Assembly (NCBI GenBank): GCA_029168955.1
Contig: JAPDOI010000439.1
Span: 434,001 to 498,000, forward strand
Direction: 5' to 3'
DNA: 64,000 bases
Source: Aplectana chamaeleonis
Taxonomy: Eukaryota > Nematoda > Chromadorea > Rhabditida > Cosmocercidae
In this document: in pieces, positions 35,901-40,740 of the stretch
Layout: each line of letters starts with the position of its first letter
How positions within the stretch are numbered: the first letter of the stretch is position 1
Translations under genes and position numbers: made by a program
Notes under the pieces: model-generated
Told to the model about the DNA's origin: nothing
The model's database searches: none
Seen by the model: only the letters and a program-made list of their open reading frames with translations

Positions 35901-37863
35901 AAAAAATCTGTGAGAACTGTACGGCATCTCGGCATGATTCTGTTAACTCTCAGCTACCATCAATGGCTACGACAGAGAACATGTGCATAATTCAAAATGT
36001 CTCACACACTCGTAGTTGTGTTCCGCCAGACCGGTGTTGTTTCTGCTTGTCTCGGGGGGAGCGCCAGATGTTTCGGAGAAAACCAGGCGTTAAAGAAAGC
36101 GCCGAAAAGCGATGTCACGGGATAAACGGCGGCGTTTCGGGGCAACGAGTTCGGCTTTCATACGGCAGCGGTCTGGCGGAGCACAACTAAGTACGAGTGT
36201 CTGAGGTATTACCGTCCTAGCAAACAAATTTCTAATAAAACTACGGAAGCTGATGTTCACAAAAATTAGGATGTCATCGTAGCACTTGCGTGGACCTTTT
36301 GTCTGGGTGTCGGCTGAACCGATAGACTCAGCCTGTTTCTTGATCCATTGTTGGGATTCTACTTTCAACCGTTTAGACGCCAGTACTGAAGAAGCTTGTG
36401 CGAGTCCTATACCATCAACAAAGACCACACCGTTGCGACCAACTCAACCACCCGTAACGACGCCTAGATCGGGAAGCCTTTTCCGTTTTCTACAGAACAA
36501 AGGAGAAGACTCACCAAAGTTCACAGTGGAACCCCACAGTCCTACTACACCAACGAGGTATGCATTATGTTGATAAATATATACCAGTAATCAGGAATGA
36601 GCGGAGTTCCGCGTTTCGCGTTCCGGAACCCGCAGTTTCGCGCATTTTTGGCATTCCGCATTCCGAAAACCGCAGAAAACGCTGCGGAATGCGAAAATAT
36701 CGGCTCATCTGGGACGTAAAAAAACATTAGATGATATCTGAATTTTTCCGCGTTTCGCGTTCCGAAAACCGCATTTCCGCGCATTTTCAGGCGTTTCGCG
36801 CCCGATTTTCGAAACCCGAAAAAGCAATTTCTGTTCCGAAACCCGAAAACCGATTTCCGAAATTTCATATTTTTGTTCCGCTCATCCCTGCCAGTAATAC
36901 CTCTACTACATTTCGTAAACTATGGCTCACGCTCCTTATGATCTAGATAATTTTTTTAGTCGAGTCCCGTATTGATGGTCATCCGAAAAAAAAACAACTC
37001 CCAATGGCTTTTGTCGTAATGTAGTTCACCGCTAGCGAGGTACAAAAAAGAAAGTTATTTCAAAAATTGCACCCCTTACAAGGGAAGAATACTTGCTAGA
37101 ATTCGAATTTTTACATAATAGCTGCGGAACATTTTTCCAGCCCGTAGTTAGGAGCGTTTTTCAATAGATTTCTATAGCTATATGACATTATACCTTTCGC
37201 AACCTACAGAAATCGTCGAAAAAAACCGAAAACGGATCTCGTATTCGTGTTAAGCACTCCAAATACGCCCTGAACAAAAATTGGACAATTTTTTTTCCCG
37301 AATTTTGGTCACCCAGAAGTGGTTTTCAGCTAGAGGAGCTGCGAAGGTCTATTTTTTAGTTTTCAGCTAGAGGGGCTGCGAAGGTGTATTTTTTAGTTTT
37401 CAGCTAGAGGAGCTGCGAAGGTCTATTTTAGTTTTTTTTGTTGTACATGGGTATGGAAAGCGATTGGGAATGAGGATGTGTATTTCCTTCTAGTTGGGTA
37501 CTAAGCAAATCCATGAAGTTGAGGGTCACCGTGGAAAAGCTGTAGTCTACAACTCCGTAATGGTTACTTGGATTAGGCATCCCTTCCCTTGTAAAATGCC
37601 TAAGAATAGTTGTGAGGTGATTATATTATTGGCTGAAGCCAGCTGAATTCCTTTCCCTCGCTGGCCGCCTGTTTGATGTTCGCGTATTGAAAACCACTTG
37701 CTAGTCAAGTTGATGATGTCAAACTCTTCCAGTTTTGAGGAAAGTAGAGAAAACATTCAGGAATTCGAAATTATGTCCACTCTTTTTCAGACCAGTTAAC
37801 GCCGACGCACCAAATCCACCGAAGGCAAAGAAACGGATCGAATTGATTACGTTGACAGACTAA
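12245..37863 (+). CDS. CHAF1B: Chromatin assembly factor 1 subunit B (p60), 11 exons, 5' partial
   Basis: This WD40 propeller protein is the middle subunit of CAF-1. CAF-1 deposits new H3-H4 on replicating or repaired DNA, working with p150, RbAp48 and ASF1 in the nucleus. Eleven exons (12245-12380, 12698-12822, 20398-20506, 25675-25874, 25939-26026, 26084-26153, 26221-26322, 26402-26615, 33530-33617, 36377-36557, 37791-37863) join in phase to 461 codons plus TAA. Blocks typical of p60 appear in order: V-R-I-W, L-x-N-L-x-x-H, L-L-A-S-G-D-S-D, N-K-E-N-W, F-H-D-D, L-P-C-P-K-A-T, R-C-C-P, L-P-Y-R-L, Y-D-T-Q and G-Y-C-T-F. The C-terminus K-K-R-I-E-L-I-T-L resembles the ASF1-binding B-domain-like motif of p60/HIRA proteins (inference). 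The human protein is about 560 residues. The initiating exon is missing, either upstream of the window or unrecognised within 1-12244. Large introns hold transposons. Confidence 0.92.
12698..12822 (+). CDS. CHAF1B: CHAF1B exon, second WD repeat
   Basis: Acceptor GAGTTTTCAG, donor CGG|GTGAGT. It codes L-L-A-S-G-D-S-D-G-R-V-A-V-W, a WD-type blade, followed by a linker ending in N-K-E-N-W, the diagnostic p60 segment between repeats. The following intron is 7.6 kb and contains two nested retrotransposons. Confidence 0.92.
12823..13555. other. Intron sequence, no separate gene
   Basis: This is CHAF1B intron. It holds a short GT microsatellite at 13018-13031 and a tandem duplication of TAGCTACCATCTTCGTC at 13276-13310. 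The 5' edge of a truncated retrotransposon lies somewhere near 13500-13560. Confidence 0.5.
13540..14454 (+). mobile_element. Non-LTR retrotransposon B, 5' piece of split copy
   Basis: RT fragment with L-L-K-K near 13580, N-Y-R-P-I-S-L near 13613, the F-L-P-G-R-S segment near 13733 and F-A-D-D at about 14088-14099. Frameshifts occur near 13990 and an in-frame stop near 14161. The reading ends in P-L-L-E-Y at 14454, where a second retrotransposon is inserted. The remainder resumes at 19041. There is no endonuclease, so the copy is 5'-truncated. Confidence 0.85.
14921..14970. repeat. (CT)25 microsatellite
   Basis: A pure CT run inside retrotransposon C, that is (GA)n on the element's own strand. 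It lies between the RT and the C-terminal zinc-binding region and breaks the reading frame. Confidence 0.97.
15386..16523. mobile_element. TIR element splitting the RT of retrotransposon C
   Basis: The left end CAGAGAGTCGGGGG (15388) and right end CCCCCGACTCTCTG (about 16508-16521) are inverted. The inversion continues inward through CCACGATAGGCTTTC against GAAAGCCTATCGTGG. The RT of the surrounding element reads up to A-A-R-F on one side and resumes at K-L-L-E on the other, so this is an insertion. The interior holds a 76-bp tandem array and a GC-rich segment (15975-16150). No transposase is seen, and the target duplication is not clear. Confidence 0.8.
15487..15970. repeat. 76-bp tandem repeat with trimer higher-order structure
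   Basis: The marker CCTGTTCGATA recurs at 15496, 15572, 15647, 15723, 15799, 15874 and 15950, a spacing of 75-76 bp. Units come in three types (spacer GCAGAGAGAAAAAACCC with CCCTCATTT; GCAGCGAGGCAAAAC with CCCTATTTT; GCAGAGAGAAAAAA with CCCCCGTTT) repeated in the same order twice. That gives a higher-order unit of about 227 bp. Confidence 0.92.
19041..19655 (+). mobile_element. Non-LTR retrotransposon B, 3' piece
   Basis: This continues the split copy: C-T-Q-V-W-S-P follows directly on P-L-L-E-Y of 14454 once the insertion is removed. Downstream reads the usual thumb/C-terminal segment with Y-K-I-V-N-G-L near 19230 and frameshifts. The 3' end near 19620-19650 is ATAAAGCTATTGAATTGAA, a short tandem tail of the kind seen at the 3' end of CR1/Jockey-like elements. 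Confidence 0.85.
19782..20185. mobile_element. hAT-like MITE, TTCCGATTTCCG-rich
   Basis: The left end CAGGGATGAGCGGAAT and right end ATTCCGCTCATCCCT are inverted. Direct repeats GTGGGAGG (19774-19781) and CTGGGAGG (20186-20193) flank it with one mismatch. The sub-terminal sequence is a reiterated CGGAAATCGGAA. There is no coding capacity. It lies in the CHAF1B intron upstream of the exon at 20398. Confidence 0.85.
20398..20506 (+). CDS. CHAF1B: CHAF1B exon, third WD repeat
   Basis: Acceptor CTCGTTCCAG, donor ACAG|GTACAT, ending in phase 1. It codes V-T-C-L-A-W-G-P-Q-G-K-L-L-A-S-V-S-N-D, one complete WD blade, then I-H-D-V-T-T. It lies isolated between transposon-filled introns of 7.6 and 5.2 kb. 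Confidence 0.9.
20635..21845. repeat. GC-rich foldback element
   Basis: Arms of nearly 500 bp are inverted. GAAACTCACGGCCCGTCC (about 20640) pairs with GGGCCGGGAGTTTC near 21822. TCGTCCGCGGCCGACGACCG (20674) pairs near 21785. The TCAAAAATATGCTGG region near 21000 pairs near 21500. TGTGATAAACACATTAG pairs with CTAATGTGTTTATCACA across the centre near 21240. It contains a 21-bp tandem repeat in the left arm. It is non-coding and lies in a CHAF1B intron. Confidence 0.85.
20740..20836. repeat. 21-bp tandem repeat (CCTGCAGG-containing)
   Basis: Four to five units of ATCATCCTGCAGGCACCGCG type, spaced 21 bp, lie in the left arm of the GC-rich foldback. The right arm holds only degenerate counterparts. 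The 21-bp period and the TCCTGCA core resemble the half-unit of the 42-bp satellite, but homology is not proven. Confidence 0.8.
21847..22032. repeat. Small TIR element, GGGGTGCGTTCCAAGAAC ends
   Basis: The left end GGGGTGCGTTCCAAGAAC and right end TTCTTGGAACGCACCCC are inverted, with the arms continuing through CCATGGCAAAA.GCGTTCATGG. A second copy is at 24628-24802. It has no coding capacity. It abuts the foldback at 20635-21845. Confidence 0.85.
22033..23489. other. Intron sequence with one hAT-like end fragment
   Basis: No exon is recognised. At about 22390-22480, CAGGGGTGTGCGGCAAAGG followed by GGCAAACGGTAACGGCAAAC resembles the left end of the hAT-like element at 9858, without a visible partner end. 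ATTTCCACC/GTTGAAC-type short inverted repeats occur at 22070-22190. The rest shows nothing assignable. Confidence 0.45.
23495..24000. repeat. Near-perfect palindrome of R1 copy 1
   Basis: Arms of about 215 bp are inverted around 23745. TAGCTTCCTGGCAAAAGTAA pairs with TTACTTTTGCCAGGAAGCTA, and ACAAGCTTCTCCGTTAAACT pairs with its complement. The left arm carries the GATTTGG motif (23529, 23577). Confidence 0.95.
24628..24802. repeat. Small TIR element inserted in R1 copy 1
   Basis: Second copy of the GTGCGTTCCAAGAAC element. The related uninterrupted sequence near 62845-62870 gives the empty site: GGTATC and GTTCAAATTGG are adjacent there, apart from two bases. The insertion therefore left no target duplication longer than a base or two. 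Confidence 0.85.
25142..25408 (-). CDS. Unassigned 88-codon ORF inside a CHAF1B intron
   Basis: An ATG-to-TGA frame on the minus strand with ordinary, non-repetitive amino-acid composition (aliphatic residues, charged segments such as R-A-T-K-E-N-L-S-D-L-T-D-K), unlike the repeat-derived frames around it. I do not recognise a family. An in-frame TGA just upstream makes the ATG the only start unless there is an upstream exon, and no good acceptor is seen there. The 3' end lies close to the edge of repeat R1. It could be a decayed gene fragment or chance. Confidence 0.25.
   Translation of the reverse strand: MVVISNEMCLSETTLGLQPKISPELHRITMREVIGVYRYFTSLVGRFPYINQVAIRATKENLSDLTDKILMESAGVLNKNLRPISKNF
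25675..25874 (+). CDS. CHAF1B: CHAF1B exon, fourth WD repeat
   Basis: Acceptor TGGTTACAG, donor AAG|GTTTGA. It codes G-V-A-W-D-P-K-G-K-Y-V-V-T-M-S-T-D-R, matching the p60 blade with conserved W-D-P-x-G-x-Y-V. It ends at the lysine before the F-H-D-D block of the next exon. Confidence 0.92.
25939..26026 (+). CDS. CHAF1B: CHAF1B exon with F-H-D-D block
   Basis: Acceptor GTTTTTACAG, donor CCGT|GTAGGT (phase 1). It codes Y-K-L-F-H-D-D-Q-L-M-S-F followed by F-S-P-C-G. F-H-D-D-x-x-x-S-F is a signature of p60. The alternative donor three bases downstream breaks the frame of the next exon. Confidence 0.92.
26084..26153 (+). CDS. CHAF1B: CHAF1B short exon
   Basis: Acceptor CTGCTTTGCAG, donor GAAAG|GTATAT (phase 2). 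It codes A-N-L-E-A-G-T-H-E-I-F-G-T-Y-I-F, matching the p60 segment with T-Y-V-F followed by basic residues. Introns on both sides are under 70 bases. Confidence 0.9.
26221..26322 (+). CDS. CHAF1B: CHAF1B exon with L-P-C-P-K-A-T and R-C-C-P
   Basis: Acceptor GTAACTTTAG, donor TCTGG|GTGGGA (phase 2). The L-P-C-P-K-A-T...I-R-C-C-P block is highly diagnostic of the p60 family. An acidic tail E-D-D-E-E-N precedes the donor. Confidence 0.93.
26402..26615 (+). CDS. CHAF1B: CHAF1B exon, last propeller blades
   Basis: Acceptor TCTATTCAG, donor AAG|GTAGAT. It codes L-P-Y-R-L, D-S-V-Y-F-Y-D-T-Q, A-A-W-S-A-D-G and G-Y-C-T-F, which close the WD40 propeller. The donor is moderate. An in-frame stop follows at 26700 if read through. 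The next intron is 6.9 kb and carries a retrotransposon. Confidence 0.92.
26616..27036. other. Intron sequence with a dispersed repeat
   Basis: No exon. Bases about 26920-27010 (GGAAGCCGCGACGCAGCTAC, GGAGCGGAGCGGTTGTTTC) resemble 1005-1090 and the palindrome at 33674-33775. It ends at the insertion site of the retrotransposon that follows. Confidence 0.5.
29172..30740. mobile_element. Mutator-like non-autonomous DNA element inside the RT
   Basis: It interrupts the RT exactly between direct repeats GTTAACCTGGG (29161-29171 and 30741-30751). Removing it restores V-N-L-G-I-L-S. Its ends are inverted: ACACCCCTGCAGAAACGTAC (left, about 29187) against ATTTCTGCAGGGGTGTC (right, about 30710-30727), continuing through TACAACCGTCAA. 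A 9-11-bp target duplication with long imperfect inverted repeats points to the Mutator/MULE superfamily; this is inferred because no transposase is present. The interior includes a 109-bp tandem repeat. Confidence 0.85.
29655..30345. repeat. About 109-bp tandem repeat, six units
   Basis: The marker CCTCCCCTGCCAGACGGTGC recurs at about 29741, 29850, 29961, 30070, 30174 and 30284, with small indels. Each unit contains the short inverted pair GGTGCAGCCG..AAGGCTGCAC, so each can form a small hairpin. It lies within the Mutator-like insertion. Confidence 0.92.
32157..32366 (-). mobile_element. 5'-end fragment of retrotransposon C
   Basis: A minus-strand piece carrying only the start of the element: the GATGTCG.ACG..GTGCCGTGGCA leader, then A-G-V-E-R-N-P-G-L and the beginning of the PHD finger (Y-P-G-A-T-C). 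It stops there. A 5'-only fragment is unusual for elements that normally lose their 5' ends. It is probably the product of a later deletion or rearrangement. Confidence 0.75.
32375..33529. other. Intron sequence, no gene recognised
   Basis: CHAF1B intron. A lone end of the TTAA-flanked repeat lies at about 32848-32874 (ATTTATCGTGAACACTGCC before TTAA). Around 33180-33240 is a short segment related to 13345-13375 (GTACGGCA.GAGGT.TGGA). Nothing else is assignable. Confidence 0.45.
33530..33617 (+). CDS. CHAF1B: CHAF1B exon, basic linker
   Basis: Acceptor TTAATTTAAG, strong donor AAAG|GTAAGT. It codes a short acidic stretch then a lysine/arginine-rich stretch (T-K-K-R-K-P-R-E-K-K-N-K) that could serve as a nuclear localisation signal. 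It is assigned by phase: it starts in phase 0 after the propeller exon and ends in phase 1, fitting the exon at 36377. Confidence 0.7.
33674..33775. repeat. Small palindrome in CHAF1B intron
   Basis: GGAAGCTGCGACGCAG...CACGTGACGCGA at the left is mirrored by CACGTGTGCCACGTAACTGC and GTTGCGGCTTCC at the right. The left arm directly follows TTTTTTCAG, which looks like an acceptor, but reading on from the preceding exon gives a stop after six codons. Confidence 0.7.
34050..35605 (+). repeat. Composite dispersed repeat R1, copy 2
   Basis: Same order of blocks as 23490-25110. It opens with a palindrome (about 34058-34600, arms around 34320; the left arm has extra T-rich sequence at 34100-34135). 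GCCGCATTTTGTG blocks and the AAATGAGCTCTCTAGCTCAA block follow. It ends at CGCTTCGCGCGCACCACAAT (35577-35596). A short insertion of ATCTATTGTACT-type repeats lies near 35520-35570. It lies in a CHAF1B intron. Confidence 0.85.
36003..36203. repeat. Palindromic repeat, GTAGTTGTG..CCGCCAGACCG ends
   Basis: ACTCGTAGTTGTGTTCCGCC (left, 36009) is mirrored by GGCGGAGCACAACTAAGTAC near 36176-36195, with further inner pairing. No coding content. It lies about 170 bases upstream of a CHAF1B exon. Confidence 0.75.
36377..36557 (+). CDS. CHAF1B: CHAF1B exon, Pro/Thr-rich tail
   Basis: Acceptor CAACCGTTTAG, donor ACGAG|GTATGC (phase 2). It codes a low-complexity tail rich in P, T and S, with a hydrophobic patch S-L-F-R-F-L-Q. 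Low-complexity C-terminal tails are usual in p60. The intron behind it contains a hAT-like MITE at 36592. Confidence 0.8.
36592..36890. mobile_element. hAT-like MITE with perfect 8-bp TSD
   Basis: It starts CAGGAATGAGCGGA and ends TCCGCTCATCCCTG, flanked by CCAGTAAT at 36584-36591 and 36891-36898. The sub-terminal sequence reiterates TTCCGCGTTTCGCGTTCC. It belongs with the element at 19782 by its ends. It has no ORF. It sits in the last CHAF1B intron. Confidence 0.92.
37322..37432. repeat. 37-bp tandem repeat, three copies
   Basis: GTTTTCAGCTAGAGG recurs at 37322, 37359 and 37396. The unit includes TTTTCAG, so it repeats an acceptor-like sequence three times within the last CHAF1B intron. 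The true acceptor used by the frame is at 37790. Confidence 0.92.
37791..37863 (+). CDS. CHAF1B: CHAF1B terminal exon with B-domain-like motif
   Basis: Strong acceptor CTCTTTTTCAG. It joins phase 2 of the previous exon to restore R-P-V-N. It codes K-A-K-K-R-I-E-L-I-T-L-T-D and stops at TAA 37861-37863. The K-R-I-x-L-x-x-L pattern resembles the ASF1-binding motif R-R-I-x-L-T-P-L near the C-terminus of vertebrate p60. Confidence 0.85.
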
Positions 37864-37926
37864 CAAATTGGCGATGTGTGTATACATTAAGATTTCCTAC
37901 GATTTTATCGTGGCTGATCTCACAAG

Positions 37927-37932
37927 AATAAA
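37927..37932 (+). promoter_or_regulatory. Candidate polyadenylation signal for CHAF1B
   Basis: An AATAAA lies 64 bases after the CHAF1B stop codon, a usual distance in nematodes. It overlaps the tail of the convergent gene by a few bases, so the two transcripts would overlap at their 3' ends. Confidence 0.6.
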
Positions 37933-37934
37933 AT

Positions 37935-38192
37935 TTACAATGGAAATGAGATCTTTGTCGATTTTGGAGGTCGCGTCACGTATCCCAGGAAAGGCTGCTC
38001 CTTTAGCACACGTCGCATGAGCATCAGTCGTCCCCCACGAGTCTTAGTGCGTGCTTCGACTGTGTCCACGTTGAGTTTTTCTCGCAGCTTGAATGGGAAG
38101 AAGCAAGGACGGAAGCTGTTCCGATGCCATGGACAATTCCATCGTATGCTCGTCTGTTGGGGTAGCATCGTCCGAAGTAATCGGCCCAACAT
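37935..38192 (-). CDS. MRPL34: Probable mitochondrial ribosomal protein bL34m
   Basis: An 85-residue minus-strand frame with a clear start and stop. The first 17 residues (M-L-G-R-L-L-R-T-M-L-P-Q-Q-T) have the basic, leucine-rich, acid-free character of a mitochondrial presequence. Residues about 52-72 (T-R-G-G-R-L-M-L-M-R-R-V-L-K) align without gaps to the conserved C-terminal bL34 motif T-x-x-G-x-x-x-x-x-R-R-x-L-K, followed by L two turns later. Family length (about 90 residues) fits. The product would be a large-subunit protein of the mitochondrial ribosome. It extends about 14 residues past the usual end, and the K-R-x-x-x-H-G part is weak, so the call is probable rather than certain. Convergent with CHAF1B. 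Confidence 0.6.
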   Translation of the reverse strand: MLGRLLRTMLPQQTSIRWNCPWHRNSFRPCFFPFKLREKLNVDTVEARTKTRGGRLMLMRRVLKEQPFLGYVTRPPKSTKISFPL

Positions 38193-38208
38193 TACACCTG
38201 TAAAATTG
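38193..38208 (-). promoter_or_regulatory. Probable trans-splice acceptor before bL34m start
   Basis: On the minus strand, CAATTTTACAG is followed after five bases (GTGTA) by the ATG. An acceptor this close to the start codon with no upstream coding is the usual picture for spliced-leader addition in nematodes. A cis-spliced non-coding first exon is the alternative. Confidence 0.5.
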
Positions 38209-38214
38209 CTCAGT

Positions 38215-38461
38215 TAACGTACAGACGCGATATCAAGGACCAGTTCCATCAAGTAGAATCGGTAGATTTATTAGCTCTATCAATGAATGTGAATGGAAAC
38301 TTCTTTGCTTTTAATAGCAACCAATTACAGATGATGAACTTCTGCCAGGGACATGGAGCAAGAAGTTCGTGACTGAAAGACCTGATAATAACTATGATTT
38401 GTTTGGCCTTAGCTGTACTCTTGCCCTAGCGACCTCTATTAGGCGCATTACTTGTGCATAA
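38215..38461 (+). CDS. Possible pair of coding exons, unassigned
   Basis: Candidate exons 38215-38261 (acceptor TTGCTCAG, donor ATCG|GTAGAT) and 38331-38461 (acceptor CCAATTACAG, stop TAA 38459) join in phase across a 69-base intron. They read R-Y-Q-G-P-V-P-S-S-R-I-D-D-E-L-L-P-G-T-W, then a mixed charged/hydrophobic tail. I do not recognise the family, and no upstream exon is evident because the preceding 260 bases are taken by the opposite-strand gene. It may be the end of a gene, a relic, or chance. Confidence 0.25.
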
Positions 38462-39427
38462 TTTCTGAGTCGCAGCGGAAGGTCGAAAATGTATAGTTGC
38501 AGAGTAGACGGCGTTGGGGATGAACCTTACACGTGAAGGGCGGGGGGAGGGGGCGTGAGCTGCGTAGGGGAGACCGGCCATAGCTCGTAAAGGTACCCTT
38601 TTGAAATCATGGTCCAAAATCGCAATGAGAAGCTACGCGCAGTGCGAGTGTTTGGAGGAGAGGCCCTTTAACTCTCACAACTAACTTTTAGAGTCGACGA
38701 GCTGAGGGCAGTGCGAGTACCTGGATATGGGTTGAGCAACCCTTTGCATGTAGTTTTGAACAGCATTGGAGTTCAAAAATCTTTCAAATGTACTGGGCCC
38801 TCTAAAACTGGTTTTGTACGCACTTATTTTCAAATCAGCTCAAACTGACAAGGGAAGCATGTTTAGTTATCTTGGCCGTTCCAAAGAATGAACTCTCCAT
38901 CTCGGAGCGGAATTCCCAAGAATCATCGCGCGAATAAGCTGCTCTCTCGGCTCTATCCTAGACGGGGGGTCATGCAAGATTTATTCATAGAAATGAATGA
39001 AAACACTGATAAGAGATGTTTGACACTGCTATCCTCTGTCCCAAACGAGCTGACAAGCGGAGAGTCCAAAGAAACAGCACTCCCTGTGCGTCTGACGTTT
39101 TTGGAGTACGGTAAGACAAGTGCTGCGTTGCGAAACGTCAGAGACGCAGTGGGAGCACTGCTTCTTTGGACTCTTCGCTTGCCAACTCGTTTGGGACAGA
39201 GTATATCAATTATTGTTGTTTTTGACACTCGATTTGACTGTTTTTGACACAGTAGAAATACTTCGATTGATAGCGTTTCCGATGGTGGTTCATTTCATTT
39301 CTGTACTGAATCATGGGTGCCCCCCCCCCCGTCTAGGGTAGTACCACTCTCTCTACCCCCCCCCGAGAAGCGCGGTTGTGTAATTTCACATCGGGCTCTA
39401 TGAGGGGTCTTAAATATGATAGTCCAG
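38462..39427. other. Non-coding stretch with a palindrome at 39025-39212
   Basis: No gene. CTGTCCCAAACGAG...CGGAGAGTCCAAAGAA (39037-39085) is mirrored by TTCTTTGGACTCTTCGC and CTCGTTTGGGACAG (39163-39202), inserted in a segment that resembles 690-910. Elsewhere nothing assignable. Confidence 0.5.
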
Positions 39428-39891
39428 AAATTGTGGTGAGCGCGAAACGCTCACCTGATTTGGTTTTAAACTGCACGTGCGCAAATCCGCGATACCGAAA
39501 TCGACGTTCTGAGAAAACTTGGGGAAGTGGTTCTTTTTCCATTGAAAGAGCATAAAAAGTTAGGGTAAACACCCAAAAATGGTTAGGAATGGTTTACTGG
39601 TTTTCGAGAAAAATTGAAGTACCCGCCAAGTTATGATGCAAATCTCCTTTTTTCAGTTGGCGTTCACGATCTCGTTGGTACACTTAAAATCGAGCTAGGA
39701 AGCTCATTTTTGGACAGGAGGCTGGAAATGAATGCGGGTCACTCCTATTAACATTTGGAGTTGAAAGCTCAATTTTTGCGGAACCTCAAAATTGAGGTCG
39801 AATATAGGTAAAAACAAGTAAACATGTTTATACAAACCAGCCGACGTTCTCTTCAGTGACTGTGTTGATTTTCATTAGTTCATTCCTGAAA

Positions 39892-40552
39892 GTTTAGGTT
39901 CCTGGCAAAAGTAAAGATTTGGCATGGCCGTTTTTTCGAAATTTCAGAAATATACTCAGTTAAAAGGGGAAGGTGAAGAAAAATGGAAAAAGTTTTGAAA
40001 TATTCCTGAGAACGATTTGGCGTAGAATAATTTGATTTTTAAGAAATGTAATGAAATAGTTGAAAGTATGATTTGGCAGTCGAGTTTGAACCAACTATTT
40101 ATAAGAGTTGTGCGAAACGAGAGATCGCATTGTATGAGCTTATCCGTAGAACATATCAAAGCAAAATCACGCGTGATAAGGCAAGCAGTAAAAGCTCGTT
40201 TGTGAGCTGGAATGCCGCGATCTTCACGTATCAAGTGAAGTAAAATCAAGTGTTTGTTTCATATCACGCGTGATTTTGCTTTGATATGTTCTACGGATAA
40301 GCTCATACAATGCGATCTCTCGTTTCGCACAACTCTTATAAATAGTTGGTTCAAACTCGACTGCCAAATCATACTTTCAACTATTTCATTACATTTCCTA
40401 AAAATCAAATTATTCTACGCCAAATCGTTCTCAGGAATATTTCAAAACTTTTTCCATTTTTCTTCACCTTCCCCTTTTAACTGAGTATATTTCTGAAATT
40501 TCGAAAAAACGGCCATGCCAAATCTTTACTTTTGCCAGGAACCTAAACTTTC
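39892..40552. repeat. Near-identical 660-bp hairpin
   Basis: About 300 bp from AGGTTCCTGGCAAAAGTAAA (39897) is repeated in reverse complement up to 40552. Over 230 bp both arms encode the same peptide on opposite strands, so they are essentially identical. That suggests recent origin or gene conversion between arms. It carries GATTTGGC motifs at about 39917, 40014 and 40071. Confidence 0.95.
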
Positions 40553-40654
40553 AGGAATTTCATTTATTTTTCCTGAAGGTTTCCTTTCTAACATGGTTTA
40601 TGCCTGGTGGTGTTCATTCAAAGCAAACCCACTGATGCCCTGCCCCCCCCCCCC

Positions 40655-40740
40655 CTTCTATGACGTCCTGCACGCTCACACTGATGTCCTGCACACGTTC
40701 TACGGCGCTCTGCGCACACCCATTTGGGTCACAAGCACGC
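40655..40740 (-). repeat. 42-bp satellite, short array D1
   Basis: About two units (TTCTATGACGTCCTGCACGC and TTCTACGGCGCTCTGCGCAC types) after a C15 run, separated from the main array D2 by the palindrome 40741-41030. Its first unit resembles array B and its second resembles array D2, so it is intermediate between the two sequence types. Confidence 0.8.

Noticed and set aside
36090..36428. A 112-codon minus-strand ORF
   Set aside because: It overlaps a CHAF1B exon on the other strand and a palindromic repeat. No family resemblance.
37935..38217. Plus-strand frame with I-F-V-D-F-G-G-R-V resembling the mitochondrial S1-like protein MRPS28
   Set aside because: The rest of that frame is serine/arginine-rich as expected of an antisense frame. 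The minus frame has a start, a presequence, a stop and a better motif match.
39956..40484. Two identical 76-97-codon ORFs on opposite strands as a duplicated gene
   Set aside because: They are the two arms of one palindrome; the peptide identity reflects arm identity.
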